Part shown: in pieces, positions 8,426-16,226 of the stretch | Layout: each line of letters begins with the position of its first letter | Numbering within the stretch: position 1 is the stretch's first letter | NCBI GenBank assembly: GCA_966212505.1 | Contig: CBIHRS010000026.1 | Coordinates: forward strand, 1-64,000 | DNA: 64,000 bases | DNA from: CAMLIZ01 sp966212505 | GTDB lineage: Bacteria; Pseudomonadota; Gammaproteobacteria; Burkholderiales; Burkholderiaceae_C | Direction of reading: 5' to 3' | Made by a program: the position numbers and the translations under genes | The notes under the pieces: model-generated | What the model saw: only the letters and a program-made list of their open reading frames with translations | Databases searched by the model: none | Told to the model about the DNA's origin: nothing

Positions 8426-9070
8426 ATGGCAGGCCCAGCGATCCCAGTAGCACTGAAGACAGCGGTACAGGCCAGCGTCAAGGCGTTTGACGACATCGTC
8501 GCCAAGCGTGGCGGTGCGGCGGGCAAGGCGCCCGCGAGCTCCGGCTCCGGCCAGGCCTTGCAGAACGCCACCGGGTTGACGGCCCGTTCGCCCGGCGGCA
8601 CCGAAGCCTCAGCGTCGTCGCGGCCACGCATCAGCCTGAAGGATGCGGTCGGCATGGCGCAGCAGAAGCTGGCCCCCGGTGCCTTCAACGAGGCATCGCG
8701 TTCGCCGGACGGCAGCCCGCCGCAGTCGCCCAGCCTCGCGCACCAGGCGATGGTGCCGTTCCAGCATGCGGCGCACCAGGTGGTGAACTCGTTCGTACCG
8801 CCGGCCTTCCAGGGCCACATGGGCGCGGGCGGTGGCGGCGTGCCGCCGATGGGTGGCAGCTCGATGCACCACGAAGGCCAGATGATGGTCGACCAGATGC
8901 GCGCCGACACGATCGAGTCGGTGCGCCAGAACAAGCAGATGAACGACATCCAGACCTGGGGCTCGCAGCAGCTCAACATGCAGAAGGCCGAGACCGAGCT
9001 GAAGAACATGGTGGCGAGCAACATCAGCTCGGCCGCCAAGAAGCTGGCTGAAGCGGGCAAGAACCAGTAG
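8426..9070 (+). CDS. PIP-controlled secreted-protein candidate at the head of the hrcU operon
   Basis: 214 residues, no signal peptide. The first 110 residues are Ala/Ser/Pro-rich and disordered-looking, as in T3SS substrates. A Gly/Met/His patch (HMGAGGGGVPPMGG) precedes a compact helical C-terminus (about 155-214: QMRADTIESVRQN, MQKAETELKNMVASN, SAAKKLAEAGKNQ) that resembles the amphipathic C-terminal helix of needle or pilus subunits. It follows its own PIP box and lies 34 bp upstream of hrcU. An early secreted or pilus-associated protein is plausible. I do not recognise a named family. Confidence 0.55.
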   Translation: MAGPAIPVALKTAVQASVKAFDDIVAKRGGAAGKAPASSGSGQALQNATGLTARSPGGTEASASSRPRISLKDAVGMAQQKLAPGAFNEASRSPDGSPPQSPSLAHQAMVPFQHAAHQVVNSFVPPAFQGHMGAGGGGVPPMGGSSMHHEGQMMVDQMRADTIESVRQNKQMNDIQTWGSQQLNMQKAETELKNMVASNISSAAKKLAEAGKNQ

Positions 9071-9104
9071 CGCTGAACCGCACCGTTGATCGAAGGGGCC
9101 GGCC

Positions 9105-10190
9105 ATGTCGGGCGAGAAGACCGAAGAGCCGACAGAGAAGAAGCTCGACGACGCGAAGAAGAAGGGCCAGTCGCCGAAGAGCCCCGACGTCAACGCGGCC
9201 GCCGGCCTGCTCGCGATGACGGTGTGCCTCTCGGCGGCCGCCTCCATCGCGGGCGGCCACTTGTTCAAGCTGTTCGGCATCGTCTACGAGCATGGCCTGC
9301 AGGTGCAGACCAACGAGCAGATGGAAGCGCTGATCTTCGACATCGCGAAGGAAGGGCTGATGATGGTCGTGCCCTTTCTCGCGGCCTCGGTGATGGTGGG
9401 CTTCATCGCGTCGTTCGCGCAGGTGGGCGTGCAGATCACCTTCGAGCCGCTGACGCCCAACTTCGACAAGGTCAACCCCGCCTCGGGGCTGCAGAAGATC
9501 TTCTCGCTGCGCTCGATCATCGACTTCATCAAGATGGTGCTGAAGGCGGTGGTGATCGGCTCGGTGGCCTTCGTGATCTGCAAGGGGCTGATCCCGCTGC
9601 TGGTGGGCGCCAGCCTGCAGACGCCCGAGGGCGTGATCGCGGTGGCCTGGGCCGCGCTGCTGAAGCTGCTGGGCGCCGCGGTGATCGTGTTCATCGTGAT
9701 CGGGCCGGGCGACTTCGCGATCCAGAAGTGGCTGTTCATCCGCGACCAGCGCATGAGCAAGGACGAGGTCAAGCGCGAGCACAAGGAGTCCGAGGGCGAT
9801 CCGATGCTCAAGGGCCAGCGCCGGCAGATGGCGCAGGAGATCGCCAACGACACGCCGAAGACCACGGTGCCCGGTGCCACGGTGGTGGTGGCCAACCCGA
9901 CGCACTTTGCGGTGGCGCTGCGCTACGAGCCCGGCCAGACGCCGCTGCCGATCGTCGTCGCCAAGGGCGTCGACGAGCAGGCGCTCGAGATCCGCGCGAT
10001 CGCCGAGGCGAACAAGGTGCCGGTGGTCGTGAACCCGCCGCTGGCGCGCGCGCTGCACAAGGACGTGCCGGTGGGCCGCCCGGTGCCCGAGGCGCTGTTC
10101 GATGCGGTGGCCGCGGTGCTGCGCTGGGTCCGCACGATGAAGCAGGTCACCGACCCGATCGCCCACCCTCCTGAGCAGGAAGCTACATGA
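9105..10190 (+). CDS. hrcU: HrcU/SctU export-apparatus switch protein
   Basis: 361 residues of the FlhB/YscU family. The N-terminus is basic and charged (EKTEEPTEKKLDDAKKKGQ), four membrane segments span roughly 30-215, and the cytoplasmic domain contains the self-cleavage motif NPTH (VVVANPTHFAVALRYE) near residue 265. Family members sit in the inner membrane next to the export gate and, after cleavage between Asn and Pro, switch substrate specificity together with SctP. It overlaps hrcV by 4 bp (ATGA). Confidence 0.97.
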   Translation: MSGEKTEEPTEKKLDDAKKKGQSPKSPDVNAAAGLLAMTVCLSAAASIAGGHLFKLFGIVYEHGLQVQTNEQMEALIFDIAKEGLMMVVPFLAASVMVGFIASFAQVGVQITFEPLTPNFDKVNPASGLQKIFSLRSIIDFIKMVLKAVVIGSVAFVICKGLIPLLVGASLQTPEGVIAVAWAALLKLLGAAVIVFIVIGPGDFAIQKWLFIRDQRMSKDEVKREHKESEGDPMLKGQRRQMAQEIANDTPKTTVPGATVVVANPTHFAVALRYEPGQTPLPIVVAKGVDEQALEIRAIAEANKVPVVVNPPLARALHKDVPVGRPVPEALFDAVAAVLRWVRTMKQVTDPIAHPPEQEAT

Positions 10191-12244
10191 TGAAGATGAC
10201 GCTGCCCTCGGGCATGAGCAACGACCTCACGATGGCCGGCCTGGTCGTCGTGATCGTCTCGCTGATGATCCTGCCGCTGCCCACCGCGGTGATCGACACG
10301 CTGCTGGCGGTGAACATCTCGGTCAGCGTGCTGCTGCTGATGACCACGCTGTTCATCCCCAATGCGGTGGCGCTGTCGTCGTTTCCGTCGCTGCTGCTGT
10401 TCACCACGCTGTTCCGGCTGTCGCTGAACATCTCGTCGACCAAGTCGATCCTGCTGCATGCCGACGCCGGCCACATCATCGAGAGCTTCGGCGACCTGGT
10501 GGTGGGCGGCAATCTGGTGGTGGGCATCACGGTGTTCCTGATCATCACGGTGGTGCAGTTCATCGTGATCTCCAAGGGCTCGGAGCGGGTGGCCGAGGTG
10601 GGCGCGCGCTTCACGCTCGATGCGATGCCGGGCAAGCAGATGAGCATCGACGCCGACCTGCGCGGCGGCATCCTCACGGCCGACGAGGCGAAGAAGAAGC
10701 GCGCGATGCTGGCGATGGAAAGCCAGATGCACGGCGGCATGGACGGCGCGATGAAGTTCGTCAAGGGCGATGCGATCGCCGGCCTGGTGATCACGCTGGT
10801 GAACATGCTCGCGGGCATCGTGGTCGGCGTCATGTACCACGGCATGACCGCGGGCGATGCGGCCAACCGCTTCGCGATCCTGTCGATCGGCGATGCGATG
10901 GTGTCGCAGATCCCGTCGCTGTTCATCTGCGTGGCCGCCGGCGTGCTGATCACCCGCGTGGCCGACGAGCACGAGAAGAAGCCGAAGTCATTGGGCCAGG
11001 AGATCGTCGGCCAGTTGACCAAGAGCGACCGTGCGATGTACCTCGCCGCGTCGATGACGGTGGGCTTCGCGCTGGTGCCGGGCTTTCCGGCGCTGCAGTT
11101 CGCGCTGCTCGCCAGCGGACTGGCCGCGGCGGGCAACCTGCTGTCGAAGCAGCGTCGCAAGGCCGAGGCGCAGGTGATCTCCAAGCCGATCAAGTCGCTG
11201 CAGCGTGAAGGCGCCAAGGGCGAGCCGCCGTCGATCCTGCAGCAGCAGCCGCCGTTCTCCAAGCCGCTGGCAGTGCGCATGTCGCGTGAGCTGGCGCTGC
11301 TGCTCGAGGCCGACCGGCTCGACGGCGCGATGGAGACCGAGCGCCACCGGCTGCAGGCGATGCTGGGGCTGCCGTTCCCGGGCGTGTCGATGTGGGTCTC
11401 GAAAGACCTGCAGGGTCTGCGCTTCGACGTGCTGCTCAACGACGTGCCGCTGCGCCAGGTCACCGTGCCCGGCAAGCTGCTGCTGCTCACCAACCCCGAG
11501 TCGCCGCTGGCGGCCAAGGCCGAGCGCCATTCGCCGGTGCTCGACCAGGCGGAGTCGATGTGGCTGCCGCCGTCGGCGGTGCCCGAGGCCGAGCGCGTGC
11601 ACTGCCTGAACCTCGAGGAGGTGATGGCGCGGCAGGTGATGGCGCTGCTGCGGACCAACGCGCACCTGTTCATGGGCGTGCAGGAGGTGCAGTGGGTGAT
11701 CGACAAGGCGGTGCTCGACTACCCCGGCCTGGTGGCCGAGGTGCAGAAGATCATGCCGACGCAGCGCATCGCCGAGGTGCTGCGCCGCCTGCTGGAGGAG
11801 CAGGTGCCGATCCGCAACGTGCGCACCATCTTCGAGAGCCTGATCGTCTGGGGCCCGAAGGAGAAGGACATGCTGCTGCTGACCGAGTACGTGCGCGGCG
11901 ACCTCGGGCGCTACCTCGCCTTCGAGGCCTCGGGTGGGCAGGGCTATGTGGCGGCGGTGCTGCTGGACCCCAACGTCGAGCAGGCGATCCGCCAATGCAT
12001 CAAGCCCACGCCGGCGGGCAACTACCTCGCGATGCCGCCCGAGCATGCCGCGGTGATCACCGAGAAGGTGGTCGAGATCATCAACCAGGCGGCGAGCCGC
12101 AGCCTCGCGCTGGTGACCTCGATGGACATCCGCCGCTATGTGAAGAAGATGGTCGAGGCCCGCATCGACTGGCTCAAGGTCTATTCGTACCAGGAGCTGG
12201 GCACGCTGGTCGAGCTCCGCCCGGTGGGCCGCGTGAGCATCTGA
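10187..12244 (+). CDS. hrcV: HrcV/SctV major export-gate protein
   Basis: 685 residues, the normal length of the FlhA/LcrD family. About eight membrane helices fill residues 15-320, with the conserved FHIPEP-like loop region (GARFTLDAMPGKQMSIDADLRGG, in parts) near 145. The large cytoplasmic domain follows to the end (GRYLAFEASGGQGYVAAV, ARIDWLKVYSYQELG). It forms the nonameric inner-membrane export gate that receives chaperone-substrate complexes. It is part of the hrcU-hrcV-hpaP-hrcQ operon. Confidence 0.97.
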   Translation: MMKMTLPSGMSNDLTMAGLVVVIVSLMILPLPTAVIDTLLAVNISVSVLLLMTTLFIPNAVALSSFPSLLLFTTLFRLSLNISSTKSILLHADAGHIIESFGDLVVGGNLVVGITVFLIITVVQFIVISKGSERVAEVGARFTLDAMPGKQMSIDADLRGGILTADEAKKKRAMLAMESQMHGGMDGAMKFVKGDAIAGLVITLVNMLAGIVVGVMYHGMTAGDAANRFAILSIGDAMVSQIPSLFICVAAGVLITRVADEHEKKPKSLGQEIVGQLTKSDRAMYLAASMTVGFALVPGFPALQFALLASGLAAAGNLLSKQRRKAEAQVISKPIKSLQREGAKGEPPSILQQQPPFSKPLAVRMSRELALLLEADRLDGAMETERHRLQAMLGLPFPGVSMWVSKDLQGLRFDVLLNDVPLRQVTVPGKLLLLTNPESPLAAKAERHSPVLDQAESMWLPPSAVPEAERVHCLNLEEVMARQVMALLRTNAHLFMGVQEVQWVIDKAVLDYPGLVAEVQKIMPTQRIAEVLRRLLEEQVPIRNVRTIFESLIVWGPKEKDMLLLTEYVRGDLGRYLAFEASGGQGYVAAVLLDPNVEQAIRQCIKPTPAGNYLAMPPEHAAVITEKVVEIINQAASRSLALVTSMDIRRYVKKMVEARIDWLKVYSYQELGTLVELRPVGRVSI

Positions 12245-12275
12245 CCGGCCGGGGCCGCCGTACCGACATGTCGTC

Positions 12276-12908
12276 ATGAGCGACCCTCAGGTACGGCGCC
12301 CCCGCCGGATCATTCCCACCGAGGCGCCGCCGGCGCCGTCGGCCATGCAGTTGCGGCTGGCCGAGCGCTTCCAGCGCGCGCTGCAGCAGGGGCGTCGGCA
12401 TGATGCGGCGCCCACGCTGCGCCGGCCGCGTGCACCGGCCGCTGCCTCTTCTGTCACCGCCGCGGCGGCAGAGGCCGTCGAGCAGGCCGCCGCGGACCCG
12501 CGAAGCCCCGCGCAGGAGACCCTGGCGGCCGCCGCCGCGGCGAGCCTCTCGCCCGCATGGCAGCTCGAGTACCTGCCGCTGCCCGGCGAGGCCGAGGGCG
12601 AGTGGGACCCCGCTGCGCCGGTCATCGAACGCGAGGGCTGGGATGAAGACCTGGTGCACGCGATCGTCACGCTGTGCCTGCGCACCGACCCTTCCTTCGA
12701 GGCCTGGGCCGTCGTCGTGCCGATGGATCCGCGGGTGCTGCCGCAGACCGAGCTGCACCTGTCGTTTTCGCGGCACCGGATGTCGCTTCGCTTCCACACG
12801 CAGTCGACACAGTCGGTGCGGCTACTGTCCCGCCATCGGCCTTCGCTGGCCGCGATGCTCCAGCAGGCCCTGCCGGAGACGCGAGAGATCGACATCGACA
12901 TCACATGA
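12276..12908 (+). CDS. hpaP: HpaP/SctP-like substrate-specificity protein
   Basis: 210 residues between hrcV and hrcQ, the position of hpaP in Xanthomonas and Ralstonia clusters. The N-terminal 85 residues are Ala/Arg/Pro-rich and disordered. The C-terminal 110 residues are a compact domain (WDEDLVHAIVTLCLRTDP, ELHLSFSRHRMSLRFHT, LRRHRP-like end) consistent with a T3S4 substrate-switch domain. SctP proteins act with SctU to switch from early to late substrates. The ATGA overlap with hrcQ suggests coupled translation. Assignment is by position and domain pattern. Confidence 0.78.
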   Translation: MSDPQVRRPRRIIPTEAPPAPSAMQLRLAERFQRALQQGRRHDAAPTLRRPRAPAAASSVTAAAAEAVEQAAADPRSPAQETLAAAAAASLSPAWQLEYLPLPGEAEGEWDPAAPVIEREGWDEDLVHAIVTLCLRTDPSFEAWAVVVPMDPRVLPQTELHLSFSRHRMSLRFHTQSTQSVRLLSRHRPSLAAMLQQALPETREIDIDIT

Positions 12909-13927
12909 GCGCGCGCACCGACATCACCGACGAGGCTTCCGTCGCCTGGCAGCCGGTGGCGCCGCGGCTGGCCCGCGTGTCGCCCGCCATCTCCGGCGCG
13001 TCGCGCGTGGTGGCCGACGAGCGCTTCCAGCGCTGGCTGTCGTCGGTGATGGAGGCGCCCGGGCTGCAGGTGGCGGCGCGCACGCTGCAGCCGCCGGTGG
13101 TGCGGCTGGACATCGAGACGCAGGCCGGCGCGCTGCAGATGGCGGTGGAGGCTGCCGCGCTGCCGCCGGCGCTGCAGATGGCGCTGGCACTGCCCGACCG
13201 GCAGGCCGCCTGCGAAGTGGCCACCGCGCTGCTGGAGCCGCTGGTCGAACGGCTGCATCCGGTGCTGCAGGGCGCCCGGCTGGCCGGCTTCGCGCAGCTG
13301 GCGCAGCCGCCGGCGGGGTTCTCGTTCGACCTGCATGGGCTGCGGCTGCTGCTGTGCGAGGCCGACGACAGCCTGGTGCGCCATGTGGCTGAGCTGCTGC
13401 AGGACATTCCGGCGGCGGTGGTGGCGTGGGCTTCGCTGCGGGTGCGCGCGCGCCTGCGGCTGATGGTGAAGCACTGGCGGGCGTCCTTCATCGCGACGCT
13501 GATGCCGGGCGACGTGGCGCTGCTCGGACAGGGCATGCATTCGCAGCGATTGATCGTAGGAACGGGTTTCAGCATGCAGGCAGATACCGAACTCTCCCCT
13601 GACCACCAGATGGTCCAGGTCAGCAGCGATCCGCAGATCGAGCCCGACGACGGCGCGGCGGGCCATGAGGCCAGCGGCGCCTACGTGCAGGACGTGGAGC
13701 TGCCGGTCTCGTTCGAGATCGACACGGCGCGCGTGAGCCTGGGCGAGCTGGCCGGCATGCGGCCGGGCTACATCGTCGAGCTGCAGGCGCCGGTGATGGA
13801 GGCGATGGTGCGGCTGGTGTGCCACGGCCAGACCATCGGCCAGGGGCAGCTGGTGGCGGTGGGCGACCAGCTCGGCGTGCGCATCGAACGGATGGGAGTC
13901 GAGCATGATGCCGATGCCGGGCATTGA
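12905..13927 (+). CDS. hrcQ: HrcQ/SctQ cytoplasmic sorting-platform (C-ring) protein
   Basis: 340 residues, an unsplit SctQ rather than the hrcQA/hrcQB pair of Pseudomonas syringae. The C-terminal SpoA domain (about 260-335) shows LPVSFEIDTARVSLGELAGM and GQGQLVAVGDQLGVRIERM. It also carries a methionine inside the SpoA-proximal region (GFSMQADTEL), so internal re-initiation of a short SctQ-C product is conceivable. It forms the sorting platform with SctK, SctL and SctN. The 3' end overlaps hrcR by 23 bp. Confidence 0.93.
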   Translation: MSARTDITDEASVAWQPVAPRLARVSPAISGASRVVADERFQRWLSSVMEAPGLQVAARTLQPPVVRLDIETQAGALQMAVEAAALPPALQMALALPDRQAACEVATALLEPLVERLHPVLQGARLAGFAQLAQPPAGFSFDLHGLRLLLCEADDSLVRHVAELLQDIPAAVVAWASLRVRARLRLMVKHWRASFIATLMPGDVALLGQGMHSQRLIVGTGFSMQADTELSPDHQMVQVSSDPQIEPDDGAAGHEASGAYVQDVELPVSFEIDTARVSLGELAGMRPGYIVELQAPVMEAMVRLVCHGQTIGQGQLVAVGDQLGVRIERMGVEHDADAGH

Positions 13928-14570
13928 CCCGGTCTCGCTGCTGCTGATCCTGCTGGGAATGGCGGCGCTGCCGTTCGCGGCGATGGTCGTCACCTCGTAC
14001 GCCAAGATCGTGGTGGTGCTCGGGCTGCTGCGCAACGCGATCGGCGTGCAGCAGGTGCCGCCGAACATGGTGCTCAACGGCATCGCGCTGATCGTCTCGT
14101 GCTACATCATGGCGCCGATCATCATGGATGCGTCCAACGCGATGGGCCTCGGCCGCCCGCTCGCCGGCGCTCCCACCGGCGCGCAGCAGATGCTGGCCGC
14201 GGTGGACACCGCGCGCGAGCCGTTCCGCCACTTCCTCGACAAGCATGCGCACGAGCGCGAGAAGCAGTTCTTCCTGCGCTCGGCCGAGCTGGTGTGGCCG
14301 GCGCAGCAGGCCAAGCTGCTGAAGAAGGACGACCTGCTGGTGCTGGCGCCTTCCTTCCTGCTGACCGAGATGGCGGCGGCCTTCCGCATCGGCTTCCTGC
14401 TGTACCTGGCCTTCATCGTGGTCGACATCGTGATCGCGAACGTGCTGCTCGCGATGGGCCTGTCGCAGGTGACGCCGACCAACGTCGCCATCCCGTTCAA
14501 GCTGCTGCTGTTCGTCGTGCTCGACGGCTGGTCGCGGCTGGTGCACGGGCTGGTGCTGACCTACAAGTAG
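13905..14570 (+). CDS. hrcR: HrcR/SctR export-apparatus membrane protein
   Basis: 221 residues of the FliP/YscR family with family segments MVVTSYAKIVVVLGLLRNAIG and IPFKLLLFVVLDGWSRL and about four membrane helices. With SctS and SctT it forms the helical export pore. The start at 13905 (MMPMPG) overlaps the end of hrcQ and is preceded by GGGAGTCGAGC; the second ATG at 13908 is equally possible. Confidence 0.97.
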   Translation: MMPMPGIDPVSLLLILLGMAALPFAAMVVTSYAKIVVVLGLLRNAIGVQQVPPNMVLNGIALIVSCYIMAPIIMDASNAMGLGRPLAGAPTGAQQMLAAVDTAREPFRHFLDKHAHEREKQFFLRSAELVWPAQQAKLLKKDDLLVLAPSFLLTEMAAAFRIGFLLYLAFIVVDIVIANVLLAMGLSQVTPTNVAIPFKLLLFVVLDGWSRLVHGLVLTYK

Positions 14571-14583
14571 CCGGGGAGGCCGC

Positions 14584-14844
14584 ATGAACTACGACAACGT
14601 GATCCAGCTCACCACCGAGGCGCTGATGATGTGCGTGATGCTCTCGCTGCCCGCGGTGGCGGTGTCGGCGATCGTCGGGCTGCTGGTGTCCTTCTTCCAG
14701 GCCATCACCTCGCTGCAGGATTCGAGCATCTCGCAGGGCATCAAGCTGCTGGCCGTCACCGTGGTGGTGTTCGTCGCCGCGCCGTGGGCCGGCGTCACGC
14801 TGCTGCGGTTTTCCGAGAACGTGATGGGAGCGGTGTTCCGATGA
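14584..14844 (+). CDS. hrcS: HrcS/SctS export-apparatus membrane protein
   Basis: 86 residues, two membrane helices, FliQ/YscS family (SLPAVAVSAIVGLLVSFFQA, then ITSLQDSSISQGIKLLAV). It forms part of the SctRST export pore. The stop codon overlaps the start of the next gene (ATGA at 14841-14844). Confidence 0.97.
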   Translation: MNYDNVIQLTTEALMMCVMLSLPAVAVSAIVGLLVSFFQAITSLQDSSISQGIKLLAVTVVVFVAAPWAGVTLLRFSENVMGAVFR

Positions 14845-15713
14845 GCAGCCACCATGTCGGCCGCACGCACCATGTGCTGCAGGTGCAGGGGCTCCAGCAG
14901 GACAACCAGGCACAGGAAACGCCGCAGGGCGAGGGCCACCACAACGGCCATTGCTACCGGCACGGCAAGCACACCGCGGGCCGCGCCGCGCCCAAGCGCT
15001 CGCCGCTGAAGCCGCGCCGCCCGCAGCTGCGGCGCAGCCAGAACATGCACGCGGGTGGTGGCGACGAAGAGCAGTTCGACCATGACATGTCGCACGACAA
15101 CATGGACGAAGACAAGTACCGCGACCCTGCCGTCGCGGCGATGGAGATGGCCAACAGCCAGCAGCAGGCCTGGCAGGGCGGGCAGCAGCAGTTCCAACAG
15201 CGCGGGGGCGACCGCCATGGCGATGGCCCGCCGAAGAAGCTGCAGTTCAGGCTCGCGAGCATGCTCGGCGCGGTGGACGACCTGCCGCAGCGGCTGGTCC
15301 GGCAGGGCCTGCCGGGGGCGGAAGAGATCTTCGGTGCGGGCGGTGCACGCGCGGCCGCCGAACTCGTCGGTGCGCTCGGCTCGCTGGTGCTGGCCCTCGC
15401 CCGGCAGGCCGCCTCGGCGACGGGCCGCCCGTCGCTCACGCGCGCCGTGCTGGCCGCCGACCATGCGCATGCCTGCCGCCAGCAGCACCTGCAGCTGTCG
15501 CTGACCCTCAGCGACGTGAAGCAGCTGCTGATCGCGCAGCGGCGGCAGGTGTGGGGCGACCAGCCGCTGCCCGCGGGAGCCCCCGAGAGCGTGGGCGACA
15601 CGCTGGCGCTGCTGCCCTTGCAGCTGCTGAACGCGGCGCGCCCGCGCACGCCGGTGCAGCGCCGGCAGGCCATCGATCGCAAGCAGCTGATCCTGAAAAC
15701 GCGGGGACTGTGA
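14841..15713 (+). CDS. hpaA: HpaA-like T3SS control protein (by position and basic patch)
   Basis: 290 residues coupled to hrcS by an ATGA overlap, which is the place of hpaA in Xanthomonas-type clusters. The N-terminal 75 residues are His/Gln-rich with a strongly basic patch (KRSPLKPRRPQLRRSQ, about residues 52-68) like the nuclear localisation signals described for HpaA. Residues 85-135 are Asp/Gln-rich. The C-terminal half is helical (DDLPQRLVRQGLPGAEEIFG, LSLTLSDVKQLLIAQRRQV). In Xanthomonas, HpaA is a secreted control protein that acts with HpaB. Sequence identity to HpaA cannot be judged here. Confidence 0.58.
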   Translation: MSSHHVGRTHHVLQVQGLQQDNQAQETPQGEGHHNGHCYRHGKHTAGRAAPKRSPLKPRRPQLRRSQNMHAGGGDEEQFDHDMSHDNMDEDKYRDPAVAAMEMANSQQQAWQGGQQQFQQRGGDRHGDGPPKKLQFRLASMLGAVDDLPQRLVRQGLPGAEEIFGAGGARAAAELVGALGSLVLALARQAASATGRPSLTRAVLAADHAHACRQQHLQLSLTLSDVKQLLIAQRRQVWGDQPLPAGAPESVGDTLALLPLQLLNAARPRTPVQRRQAIDRKQLILKTRGL

Positions 15714-15714
15714 G

Positions 15715-16170
15715 ATGAGCTACGAACGCTACACCCAGCTGGTCACCGAGCTGTGCGGCGTGGTGAACCTGCCGAATGCGCAGGCGGTGATCGAGCGCGG
15801 CTCGATGGAGATCGAAGGCTTCGAGGTGCTGCTGAGCCACTTCGAGAACGACGTCGGCGCGATGTACCTCAACTTCAACTTCGGCGTCGTCACCGCCGGG
15901 CGCACGCTGCGCGTGTTCCGGCTGCTGCTGGAGGCCAACCTGTCGATCTATGCGCAGGACCAGGCGCAGGTCGGCCTCAACCCCGACACCGGCGCGGTGC
16001 TGCTGATCGTGCGCGTGCCGATGACCGACGAGATCGACGGCGCCTGGCTGGCCGACACCTTCAACCACTATGTCGAACACGGGCAGTACTGGCGCGACAG
16101 CATCATCACCGCCACCGACGAGATGTTCGAGGGCGTGTGCGCGGGCGACTACATGTGGCTGCGCGCGTAG
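15715..16170 (+). CDS. hpaB: HpaB-type general T3SS exit-control chaperone
   Basis: 151 residues, acidic, CesT/class IB chaperone fold. The segment FGVVTAGRTLRVFRLLLEANL, given here only in outline, and DQAQVGLNPDTGAVLLIVRVPM are typical of HpaB and of DspF-like chaperones. HpaB in Xanthomonas is the general exit-control chaperone needed for effector translocation. It is the last gene of the hrcU operon and begins one base after the preceding stop. A GC-rich hairpin follows at 16191-16218. Confidence 0.86.
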   Translation: MSYERYTQLVTELCGVVNLPNAQAVIERGSMEIEGFEVLLSHFENDVGAMYLNFNFGVVTAGRTLRVFRLLLEANLSIYAQDQAQVGLNPDTGAVLLIVRVPMTDEIDGAWLADTFNHYVEHGQYWRDSIITATDEMFEGVCAGDYMWLRA

Positions 16171-16190
16171 GAGATCGGGCGGCCTCCCGC

Positions 16191-16218
16191 CGCCCCCCGG
16201 CGCTTGGTGCCGGGGGCG
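16191..16218. terminator. GC-rich hairpin between convergent hpaB and effector gene
   Basis: Arms of about 10 bp (GCCCCCCGGC and GCCGGGGGC with one bulged C) enclose a 7-nt loop. It lies 21 bp after the hpaB stop and 9 bp before the stop of the convergent effector gene. No T-run follows, so termination may be weak or Rho-assisted. Confidence 0.45.
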
Positions 16219-16226
16219 CGGGGACG

